Below are positions 1-4,986 of a stretch of 6,956 nucleotides of DNA, piece by piece; the stretch's first letter is position 1; each line of letters begins with the position of its first letter. The stretch is taken from positions 1 to 6,956 of the forward strand of contig JAPUIP010000191.1 of the NCBI GenBank assembly GCA_027296925.1, written 5' to 3'. The position numbers were made by a program, and so were the translations under genes. The stretch is from Candidatus Poribacteria bacterium. GTDB taxonomy: Bacteria; Poribacteria; WGA-4E; PCPOR2b. The notes below the pieces were generated by a model. The model was not told where the DNA came from and searched no databases. It saw only the letters and a program-made list of their open reading frames with translations.

Positions 1-626
1 TATCGTCGAATATTGTCGATAGGCGGGATGCCGCCGGCTGCATCCACAAATACCGGAACGCCCGCACCCTTGCAGATCGATACCATCTCGGTCAGCGGTG
101 ATGCATCCACCGGCTCCGGGTCGGCGGAGTACCCGGTACAAAGCATGGCGGTCTTGTCGCTCATCGCGCTACGTAACTCATCGAGGGTGCGAACCACCAC
201 TGGTTTGCCGCCGACCAGCCGCAATGCGCTGTCGAAAATACTACGACCGCTCCACATGATAACCTCGTGCTTCAGTCCGGTGGTGTCGGGGAGTTGCCAG
301 ATTTTTTCCGGGTCACTTCCCGCGGTACATGCCGCTGTCGCAAGGGCCATCGATCCGGCGGCGCCCGAGGATATCATGCCAGATTCAGCGCCCGAAATCT
401 CCGCGAGGCGCTTACCCACTGCCCGTTGGAGTTCCACCACATCAACCATGTAATGCGATGCCTCCTCGACCGCACGGCGCACCTCCGGCCACACCACCGT
501 CGAGGTCAAAAACGTGAACGGCAGGTTCGCGTTGATAACTGGCTTGACACCCAGGCGAGTGTACACGTTATCATCAAAGCTGTGACCGGTCACTGACTCT
601 GCCGAACCCTCGGTTTGGCGATGCAT
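1..626 (-). CDS. SelA/DgaE-like PLP-dependent enzyme (aminotransferase class V fold), N-terminal part, cut by window edge
   Basis: The frame runs from ATG at 626 off the left edge, leaving 208 complete codons. The start is fixed by an AAGGAGG ribosome site seven bases upstream. Visible hallmarks are the N-terminal LGVKPVINAN segment (residues 25-34), VDVVELQ (61-67), the glycine-rich SSGAAGS phosphate-binding loop (86-92), LPDTTGLKHEVI (112-123), and VDAAGGIPP (194-202), whose Asp195 should contact the PLP pyridine nitrogen. This pattern belongs to the family that includes selenocysteine synthase SelA and D-glucosaminate-6-phosphate ammonia-lyase. Most members are not selenium enzymes but act on amino-sugar acids or remain uncharacterised. 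The PLP lysine would lie beyond the window and cannot be checked. The gene follows the enolase-superfamily gene by 87 bp on the same strand, so a shared operon and a sugar-acid lyase role are plausible. The family is fairly sure; the substrate is not. Confidence 0.85.
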   Translation of the reverse strand, partial: MHRQTEGSAESVTGHSFDDNVYTRLGVKPVINANLPFTFLTSTVVWPEVRRAVEEASHYMVDVVELQRAVGKRLAEISGAESGMISSGAAGSMALATAACTAGSDPEKIWQLPDTTGLKHEVIMWSGRSIFDSALRLVGGKPVVVRTLDELRSAMSDKTAMLCTGYSADPEPVDASPLTEMVSICKGAGVPVFVDAAGGIPPIDNIRR

Positions 627-631
627 TGAAG

Positions 632-640
632 ATCCTCCTT
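632..640 (-). promoter_or_regulatory. Ribosome binding site of the SelA-like gene
   Basis: On the minus strand this reads AAGGAGGAT, a near-perfect Shine-Dalgarno sequence seven bases (counted from the end of AAGGAGG) before the ATG at 626. It decides the start of the edge-truncated gene. Confidence 0.8.
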
Positions 641-680
641 GAAAAAGTTGATGGCATGATTCACACTACATTTAGACCCA

Positions 681-693
681 ATGCAATGTGCAT
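681..693. repeat. Short palindrome ATGCA-N3-TGCAT in the gap between the enolase-superfamily and SelA-like genes
   Basis: Two 5-bp arms (ATGCA and TGCAT) are separated by three bases in the 87-bp gap between the two minus-strand genes. It could be an operator half-site pair or just chance in an A+T-rich spacer. It is too short and lacks a T-run, so it is not a terminator. Confidence 0.25.
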
Positions 694-713
694 CAAGAGA
701 GAATTCGGATTAT

Positions 714-1715
714 TTATACCCGACAGTTTTCGAGAGCGTCCTCATCCAGCTCGATACCCAATCCCGGTGTATCCGGCACGGTCGCGTAGCCATCTTCCAT
801 TTGGATCGCCGGCTTGATGATGTCAAAGGCCCGAAGACAATTTAGCGTGACTGACGGCATGGTGGCGTTGGGCATCGTGGCGCCGAGATGCATCAGATAT
901 GTCGTTGTAATCCCCAACCCGACGATCTGCATCCACAGCGGTAAATGTGCCGCTTCCGCGATCGCCCCTTCACGCTTGGCGTTGGCGGCTCGCGAGTCCG
1001 GGTACGCGATAATGAACGAGTCATTCATGCCAGCCTTGATCGCCTCGACAGGGTCGGGATTGCCGAAGTGTATCGTGATCGGCATATCGCAGCCACGCTT
1101 GATCTCTAGATATCCCTCGATGTCACTTTGCGGAATGGGTGTCTCAAACGCTTCGATGTTATAATCCCGCAACAGTCTCGCAACTTCGAGGGTCCGCGCT
1201 GGCGTTTCAAAGGAGTCGTTGGGGTCTATGCGCAATTTGTAGTCGGATGGCACCGCCGCGGAGATCGCTTCGACCTGTTCAACAATATCAAACCACGGAC
1301 GCGCCTTGATTTTATGGAGGCGATATCCGAGGGAATAAGCGCGCTTCGCCTCGTTCGCCCACGCTTCGGGCGGCATATCGATCGACCAGTACGCAATCGG
1401 CACTCTGTCCTGAACCTTCTCGCCCAAGAGTTGATAAACCGGCACACCGAGCGCCTTCCCCATGATGTCATAAAACGCCTGCTGAAGCGGCGTTGGCGCG
1501 TGTCCATTCATAAACTCAAAGGGGTCTCTGCCGATGTATTTCTGGAGCGCCTCGTCGGACTGGCTGCCGTTGTCACCAATACCGACAATCCCTTCGTCGG
1601 TGTAGACTTTGTAGATGTGGTTAACCTGATAAAGATTCCGTTCGGTCATCATTTCGTTGATGCCCGCATGATACGGAACTTTGACCTCGATCGCATCGAT
1701 CTCAGTGATTTTCAT
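714..1715 (-). CDS. Mandelate racemase/muconate lactonizing enzyme family protein (enolase superfamily)
   Basis: A 333-residue protein, slightly short for a family that usually runs 350-400. The N-terminal capping domain covers roughly residues 1-100, with YTDEGIVGIGD at 38-48. The barrel contains Lys135-Ile-Lys137, the KxK pair on strand 2 whose second lysine is often a catalytic base. Asp164 (in RIDPND) and Glu191 (in AFETP) match the first two metal ligands. At the place of the third carboxylate ligand the sequence reads PITIHFG (212-218), with His216-Phe217 instead of Asp or Glu. The later PGLGIELDE tail (318-325) is standard. Members abstract a proton alpha to a carboxylate, giving racemases, sugar-acid dehydratases and cycloisomerases. 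Substrate cannot be deduced here. ATG at 1715 has TAGGAGG eight bases upstream. It is followed on the same strand by the SelA-like gene, suggesting a catabolic operon. The family is certain; activity is open because of the altered ligand. Confidence 0.9.
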   Translation of the reverse strand: MKITEIDAIEVKVPYHAGINEMMTERNLYQVNHIYKVYTDEGIVGIGDNGSQSDEALQKYIGRDPFEFMNGHAPTPLQQAFYDIMGKALGVPVYQLLGEKVQDRVPIAYWSIDMPPEAWANEAKRAYSLGYRLHKIKARPWFDIVEQVEAISAAVPSDYKLRIDPNDSFETPARTLEVARLLRDYNIEAFETPIPQSDIEGYLEIKRGCDMPITIHFGNPDPVEAIKAGMNDSFIIAYPDSRAANAKREGAIAEAAHLPLWMQIVGLGITTTYLMHLGATMPNATMPSVTLNCLRAFDIIKPAIQMEDGYATVPDTPGLGIELDEDALENCRV

Positions 1716-1744
1716 GGTGTTTGCCTCCTAAAGCTTTGAACGTA

Positions 1745-1762
1745 GGTTCAGGTTGACGAACC
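1745..1762. repeat. Small inverted repeat GGTTC-N8-GAACC in the leader of the enolase-superfamily gene
   Basis: GGTTC (1745-1749) and GAACC (1758-1762) form a 5-bp inverted repeat downstream of the predicted minus-strand promoter. CGTAGGT occurs directly repeated around it (1741-1747 and 1762-1768). Placement between promoter and gene would suit an operator, but the arms are short and chance is possible. Confidence 0.25.
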
Positions 1763-1781
1763 GTAGGTGAAGTGATAGACT
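1753..1781 (+). promoter_or_regulatory. Weak candidate promoter for the HEPN gene unit
   Basis: TTGACG (1753-1758) and TAGACT (1776-1781) on the plus strand are 17 bases apart, matching 5/6 and 4/6 of the sigma-70 consensus. It overlaps the region just downstream of the divergent promoter on the other strand. A transcript would have a leader of about 85 bases before the GTG at 1875. Low confidence. Confidence 0.25.
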
Positions 1782-1792
1782 ATATCCGTCAC

Positions 1793-1821
1793 ATTATAAA
1801 ACGTCGTCAATAAAATGTCAC
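1793..1821 (-). promoter_or_regulatory. Candidate sigma-70-type promoter for the enolase-superfamily/SelA-like operon
   Basis: On the minus strand GTGACA (1816-1821) and a perfect TATAAT (1793-1798) are separated by exactly 17 bases, matching 5/6 and 6/6 of the consensus. Transcription would begin near 1785, leaving a leader of about 70 bases before the ATG at 1715. It sits in the divergent gap shared with the plus-strand HEPN gene, so both could be controlled from here. Seen by eye only; the organism's own consensus is unknown. Confidence 0.5.
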
Positions 1822-2081
1822 TCAAAATTAGATTGCAGCGTGTGCGAAGCGTGAAAGTGAGACAGTAAAAGCAAGTGAATCTTGAACGGAAAACTGTTTT
1901 ACTCCAGGTTGCCAATGAGCGTCTTCGAGATGCTAATGTATTATTGAGACAGAAGAGATATAACAGTGCAGTCTATTTGGGGGGCTACGTCATTGAGTGC
2001 TTGTTGAAGGCTGCAATCTGTGTTCATTTGAATCGAGATAATCTACCTGATACCATATTTAGTTTGAAATGATATAATTTT

Positions 2082-2098
2082 GTAGGGGCAGTGCTTGC
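2082..2098 (+). repeat. Left arm of the inverted repeat of the insertion
   Basis: Begins GTAGGGGC and ends GCTTGC. It pairs with the reverse complement of 2175-2191 at 14 of 17 positions; the three mismatches are consecutive (bases 9-11). Confidence 0.75.
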
Positions 2099-2174
2099 CC
2101 TGCCCGACAGGTGGGCGCCCTTCCAGGATCCTTCGAAGCTCGGGACAGGCAGGACAAGTTTCCCTGCGGTCACA

Positions 2175-2191
2175 GCAAGCGGCGCCCCTAC
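2175..2191 (-). repeat. Right arm of the inverted repeat of the insertion
   Basis: Ends in GCCCCTAC on the plus strand, the exact complement of the first eight bases of the left arm, with a second matching block GCAAGC/GCTTGC. Confidence 0.75.
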
Positions 2192-2413
2192 CAGAAATCT
2201 GCGAATATGCTCAAACAAAACTGCAAATGGTATGAGGCCTATCGAATACACGATCTGGTCGAATTGCTAGATTACAGTGGTCTACTTTCTCAGATTCAAT
2301 CTGATCGAAAAAGCTATAGAAGTTTCCTGGCTGTGAAGGATTGGAGCGTTGGGATTCGTTACCATGGCAGACACTTCAAACCAGTAGAAGCCAGGCGCTT
2401 TCTTGACGCTGTC

Positions 2414-2421
2414 AAGGAGGT
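2414..2421 (+). promoter_or_regulatory. Ribosome binding site of the HEPN partner gene, inside the HEPN coding end
   Basis: AAGGAGGT lies six bases before the ATG at 2428. It fixes that start and means the partner does not depend solely on ribosomes arriving from the broken HEPN gene, although translational coupling was probably the original arrangement. Confidence 0.8.
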
Positions 2422-2427
2422 ACGACA

Positions 2428-2787
2428 ATGGATTTTAAGAAGGATATCGCTATAATTCACGATGTTCTCACAAGTGGGCTTGCACACATTAAGCCCAGAC
2501 CCAAGATTTGGATTGAGGTCAATCAGCGCGTTCCTGGATTAGACATATGGATTATTTCCAGAGGGTTTGCCAAAATGATGCTTCACCATCGGTATGATCT
2601 CGTATTTTCTCTGTTTGATCAGGAATTGAGCCACGATACTGAAAGAAAAATAATCAGCCTCTTGATCTATACCCCCAAAGAAATTCACTATGAAATGCCG
2701 TGGGAGCAGACTGAGACCGACATTCATCCGAACACAGTCGAAACCAATGAAAAAGAAAGTCATGGATTACTTGCGAAGTCCCGCTGA
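2428..2787 (+). CDS. Uncharacterised 119-residue partner of the HEPN protein, with a BolA-like sequence pattern
   Basis: The ATG at 2428 follows a perfect AAGGAGGT and overlaps the end of the HEPN gene by 28 bases in a different frame, so the two were one translationally coupled unit. No nucleotidyltransferase motif (GSxxxG, DxD) is present, so it is not the usual MNT antitoxin. Residues 41-85 show Ser44 and Phe47 in WIISRGF, a basic helix start HHRYDLVFSLF (53-63), then a strand ISLLIYTPKE (76-85). The order Ser-x2-Phe, Arg, hydrophobic helix, strand, Thr-Pro-x-Glu resembles BolA-family proteins, a small KH-like fold. That would suggest nucleic-acid or protein binding, but it rests on pattern reading only. 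The C-terminal 30 residues are polar and probably disordered. No signal peptide or membrane segment is visible. A role as antitoxin or regulator of the HEPN protein is inference from context. Confidence 0.75.
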   Translation: MDFKKDIAIIHDVLTSGLAHIKPRPKIWIEVNQRVPGLDIWIISRGFAKMMLHHRYDLVFSLFDQELSHDTERKIISLLIYTPKEIHYEMPWEQTETDIHPNTVETNEKESHGLLAKSR

Positions 2788-2817
2788 TTGGTTCATTTGT
2801 CAATTTGTTGGTTCATT
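2788..2817. repeat. Direct repeat TTGGTTCATT, two copies 20 bases apart
   Basis: TTGGTTCATT occurs at 2788-2797 and again at 2808-2817 in the 94-bp gap between the two convergent genes ending at 2787 and 2882. The 20-base period equals about two helical turns. The gap has no convincing terminator hairpin. The repeat may be remnant microsatellite-like sequence or protein-binding sites; nothing further can be said. Confidence 0.35.
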
Positions 2818-2881
2818 GTACCGACTTCCACAACATACCGTTTTGCCAACGCGCTCGCGTCCCAACAAAAGAAATTCACTG

Positions 2882-3184
2882 TTACTCCTTATGCATCTCG
2901 ATAATGCCCCGACTGAAGAGGTTATCTTCTGGTTTCACCCCACAGGTGATAACCATCTTCTGCAGTTCTTTGGCATCGATTGGCTTGCCGTGAATGCCCA
3001 TTTCTTCAAAGCTTTTAGCGGTAAGTGGTCGAAGCTTTGTCTTATCGACGAATTGCATTATAGGTTTGGGGGCGGACGGACGCTCCTGTTGCGCCAGCCA
3101 CTGATTGAATTGTGCCTGTAATAGAGCAATTTCGCCTTCGATCTTTTCTAGTTTTTCTTGTATGGTATCAATTGTCACCGTCAT
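2882..3184 (-). CDS. Small coiled-coil, antitoxin-like protein of unknown function
   Basis: A 100-residue protein starting at ATG 3184, preceded by a modest AGAGGTGAGAG ribosome site. Residues 7-31 form a heptad-like helix (IQEKLEKIEG, IALLQAQF, WLAQQ), predicted to be a short coiled coil. A basic and proline-rich linker with SAPKP follows (37-41). The C-terminal half has a helix around DAKELQKM and ends with the segment KPEDNLFSRGIIEMHKE, which recalls the tails of small proteins encoded beside PIN-domain toxins. No PIN gene follows: the 94 bases downstream encode nothing convincing. It could be an orphan antitoxin or an unrelated small protein. It lies 86 bp downstream of the phosphotriesterase-family gene on the same strand and may be read through from it. 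Coding status is likely from length, ribosome site and coherent heptads; function is unknown. Confidence 0.7.
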   Translation of the reverse strand: MTVTIDTIQEKLEKIEGEIALLQAQFNQWLAQQERPSAPKPIMQFVDKTKLRPLTAKSFEEMGIHGKPIDAKELQKMVITCGVKPEDNLFSRGIIEMHKE

Positions 3185-3270
3185 TGTCTCTCACCTCTGG
3201 ATTTGATGTAGGGCGTAAAATCTGAGTGATGCATTGCTCTATGGACTCATAAACTCATGAACCGATTCGC

Positions 3271-4197
3271 CTATTCCTCGCCTGTGAGGAAAAGACGTGG
3301 ATTGTTCACCAGCATATCCTCGATTGCATCTTCGCTGAGGCCCTCGTCGCGCAAACGCGGGATGAACTGCGTCAGGACAAAATCCAATCCCGGCCCGCCG
3401 CCATAGCTACGCCAGTAACTCGGTCGCCCCAAATCGTTTCCCAACAGGATCTGCCCACCGAACCCGGCGTCAATCAATCGTTTCAGGACGTTAATGCGCA
3501 ACTCGTCGGGGCCATATTTAATTTTGGCGGGGCAGTCGTAGCCCAGATAGGCGCCGGTCTCAGCAATCCGCCGATGCTCCCAAAAATCCGGGTTGCGGTC
3601 CAAATGACTTAAACACACGTGCCGAGGCGCAACCCCCTGTGCGGCGAGATAGTTCACCTGCTCCAATCCCATCGTTCCCGCTTCGGTATGCGTAATGATT
3701 GGCACGCCCGTTTCGTTGTGAACTGTCCCCGCCATCCGCATCAACTTCTTGTCATAATCGTTGAATGTATTGTAACCGCTGCCTCCCTTCATGATGCCCG
3801 CCTTTACACCTGTCCCGTCAATCCCCTCAACAATGTCACGGATGCACCGCTTGACCAACTCCGCCTCGTCGGTTTCCCACACCCAACGGTCGCAGAAATA
3901 CGGCTTGTTGAAACCGGTGATGACGATGACGTGGACTTCAGGAACTAACTCAGCGACCTGCTTGACCTTGTGGATGTTTCGTCCGAAGTCGATCGCCGAC
4001 ATCTCAATAATCGTCTTGCCGCCTGCCTGCGCCCATGTCCGGAGTTCCGCCGCTGACTTCTCCACGTCGTTCAGTCGGAAATCGCGATCTTCCCGCAGTA
4101 GCCACTCCGGGGCATCGAAGCACAGGTGCTCGTGATAATCCACCACACCAAGATCTTTACCTGCGATTTCTCCACGAACGGTCATTACTGTTGCCAT
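3271..4197 (-). CDS. Phosphotriesterase-family metal-dependent hydrolase (amidohydrolase superfamily)
   Basis: A 308-residue TIM-barrel enzyme, full length for the family. All six binuclear-metal ligands of phosphotriesterase-type enzymes are present in order: His22 and His24 (YHEHL), Lys137 (IMKGGSG, the carboxylated bridging lysine), His170 (ITHTEAG), His198 (LSHLD) and Asp255 (LGNDLGR). Known relatives include true phosphotriesterases, N-acyl-homoserine lactonases, and sugar-lactone or phosphorylated sugar-lactone lactonases. In a cluster with sugar-acid-type enzymes the lactonase branch is the more likely. Start ATG at 4197 follows GGAGGGG by about eight bases. It lies 18 bp after the creatininase-family gene, so the two are almost certainly co-transcribed. 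The protein is soluble and cytoplasmic: there is no signal peptide. The exact substrate cannot be told. Confidence 0.9.
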   Translation of the reverse strand: MATVMTVRGEIAGKDLGVVDYHEHLCFDAPEWLLREDRDFRLNDVEKSAAELRTWAQAGGKTIIEMSAIDFGRNIHKVKQVAELVPEVHVIVITGFNKPYFCDRWVWETDEAELVKRCIRDIVEGIDGTGVKAGIMKGGSGYNTFNDYDKKLMRMAGTVHNETGVPIITHTEAGTMGLEQVNYLAAQGVAPRHVCLSHLDRNPDFWEHRRIAETGAYLGYDCPAKIKYGPDELRINVLKRLIDAGFGGQILLGNDLGRPSYWRSYGGGPGLDFVLTQFIPRLRDEGLSEDAIEDMLVNNPRLFLTGEE

Positions 4198-4215
4198 TCA
4201 ATTCCCCTCCAATCG

Positions 4216-4968
4216 TCAGTTGTCAATGATTGATTTCAGAAAGTCCTGCCACACCTCGACGATACTTGCAACACATGCCTTGAACCATCGCTCTCCTTTT
4301 TCCGCCGTCGCCACTGTGGCGTCACCGAATACGCCAGACTCGCTCAACGCGCCCATCGGCAGCGCTGACATCTCGTAGTCCACCGAACGCGGTGGGTATT
4401 CCCTCACGGCTCTGTCCATTCGTACCAATTCGGGATGGAGATGCAGCATCAGTGAGGTTTCAAACTCCTCCGCGTGAAAGTTCATCGGCAGCCATGTCGG
4501 CGAATCTGCATCAGCGATAATTTCGCTTAGATTTGGATAGAAAACGCGGAGTATCTTCATCTCGATTTCGTCAACCAGTTCGCGGGCGGTGTACTTGAGC
4601 GGCTGTGGGTTGGCGCCGTGCGCCGTAATGATGAGCAGCGCCCGACAGCCATTCCGGTCAAGGCTACGGGCGATGTCTTTGATGGCTGCACGAAAGGTGT
4701 CAAACGAAAAGGTCAACGACCCCGGATAGTCGCGCCACACCCACGAGTATCCAATCGGCAAAGCGGGCAGCACTAACCCCACGCTCTGTTCAGCAACGTC
4801 GCCGGCAAGGGCTTCGGCGAGGAGCGTATCCGTGTTCTGCGGGAGGTGAGGCCCATGCTGCTCGGTGGCTCCAAGCGGAAGAATTGCATAAGGGTGACGG
4901 TTCAAAAAATCTCGGCATTCCTCCCATGTGGCTGTAGCAGCGTTGAGGAAGTTAGATGAGCAACTCAT
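4216..4968 (-). CDS. Creatininase-family amidohydrolase
   Basis: A 250-residue protein with the family hallmark LPLGATEQHGPHLP followed by NTD: Glu36, His38 and Asp47 are the expected metal ligands, with His41 nearby. The second motif, normally NGHGGN, reads ITAHGANP (His117). The third, normally HAGxxETS, reads FHAEEFETS (His165, Glu170). Family members include creatininase, the FAPy deformylase ArfB, MftE of mycofactocin processing and a dehydro-inositol derivative hydrolase; all hydrolyse C-N or similar bonds with a two-metal centre. The start is placed at ATG 4968 because GGAGG (4976-4980) stands seven bases upstream; an in-frame TTG at 4974 is too close to it. The gene sits 18 bp after the TOPRIM gene and 18 bp before the phosphotriesterase-family gene. 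No export signal is visible. The family is sure; the substrate is unknown. Confidence 0.9.
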   Translation of the reverse strand: MSCSSNFLNAATATWEECRDFLNRHPYAILPLGATEQHGPHLPQNTDTLLAEALAGDVAEQSVGLVLPALPIGYSWVWRDYPGSLTFSFDTFRAAIKDIARSLDRNGCRALLIITAHGANPQPLKYTARELVDEIEMKILRVFYPNLSEIIADADSPTWLPMNFHAEEFETSLMLHLHPELVRMDRAVREYPPRSVDYEMSALPMGALSESGVFGDATVATAEKGERWFKACVASIVEVWQDFLKSIIDN

Positions 4969-4975
4969 TAGCAAA

Positions 4976-4980
4976 CCTCC
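4976..4980 (-). promoter_or_regulatory. Ribosome binding site deciding the creatininase-family start
   Basis: GGAGG on the minus strand lies seven bases before ATG 4968 and only one base before the in-frame TTG at 4974, so the ATG is the functional start. Confidence 0.75.
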
Positions 4981-4986
4981 ATGATG

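Larger units (their letters stand above)
2072..2229. mobile_element. Small non-autonomous palindromic (MITE-like) insertion inside the HEPN gene
   Basis: AAATG occurs at both boundaries (2067-2071 and 2225-2229). Removing the 153 bases between them plus one copy restores the HEPN reading frame, as expected for an insertion with a 5-bp target duplication. Inside lie imperfect inverted repeats (2082-2098 and 2175-2191, 14 of 17 bases matching, ending in GTAGGGGC/GCCCCTAC). There are also the perfect palindromes GGGCGCCC (2113-2120) and CTTCGAAG (2131-2138), and an inverted pair CCTGCC/GGCAGG (2099-2104, 2148-2153). It is far too small to encode a transposase and no real gene lies in it. Element ends are asymmetric around the inverted repeats (10 and 33 bases outside), so the exact boundaries and the 5-bp duplication are inference. 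GTAGGGGC-bounded palindromes are, from memory, abundant dispersed repeats in several environmental phyla. Confidence 0.65.
1875..2455 (+). pseudogene. HEPN-domain protein gene, interrupted by a palindromic insertion
   Basis: The left part (GTG 1875 to TGA 2072) encodes 65 residues including YLGGYVIECLLKAAIC (35-50), the typical second helix of HEPN proteins. The right part resumes at Trp (2228-2230) in another frame with YRIHDLVELLDYSGL and ends at 2455. Deleting 2072-2229 joins TG (2070-2071) to G2230, restoring the Trp codon and a continuous 140-residue protein, a normal HEPN size. The rebuilt protein contains RYHGRH (Arg109-x4-His114), which fits the RX4-6H motif of HEPN ribonucleases. That motif is usual in nuclease members but is not conserved in all HEPN families, so activity is uncertain. 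As the sequence stands, only a truncated N-terminal half could be made. The start codon is GTG with no strong ribosome site. HEPN proteins often act as toxin RNases or partners of nucleotidyltransferases; the next gene is not a recognisable nucleotidyltransferase. Confidence 0.75.

Noticed and set aside
13..596. Plus-strand open frames over the left edge
   Set aside because: They lie opposite the SelA-like gene, which has clear family motifs and a strong ribosome site on the minus strand; the plus-strand translations have no recognisable features.
1128..1739. A 203-codon plus-strand frame opposite the enolase-superfamily gene
   Set aside because: It is antisense to a gene with recognisable catalytic motifs, and its long open frame follows from that gene's codon bias; it has no ribosome site of note.
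2072..2224. CRISPR or tandem array
   Set aside because: The repeated sequence is a single inverted pair with internal palindromes; there are no regularly spaced direct repeats or spacers anywhere in the window.
2024..2251. Minus-strand 75-codon frame across the insertion
   Set aside because: It is composed mostly of the palindromic element and spans both insertion junctions, so it is a by-product of the repeat rather than a gene.
2111..2455. The right HEPN fragment read as a separate 114-residue protein from ATG 2111
   Set aside because: Its first 39 residues come from the inserted element and have no HEPN character; only the part from the Trp codon at 2228 is homologous-looking, so it is treated as a fragment of the broken gene.
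2690..3121. Plus-strand 143-codon frame after the HEPN partner
   Set aside because: It overlaps the partner gene in another frame and runs antisense through the small coiled-coil gene. Its translation looks like low-constraint sequence and it lacks a good ribosome site.
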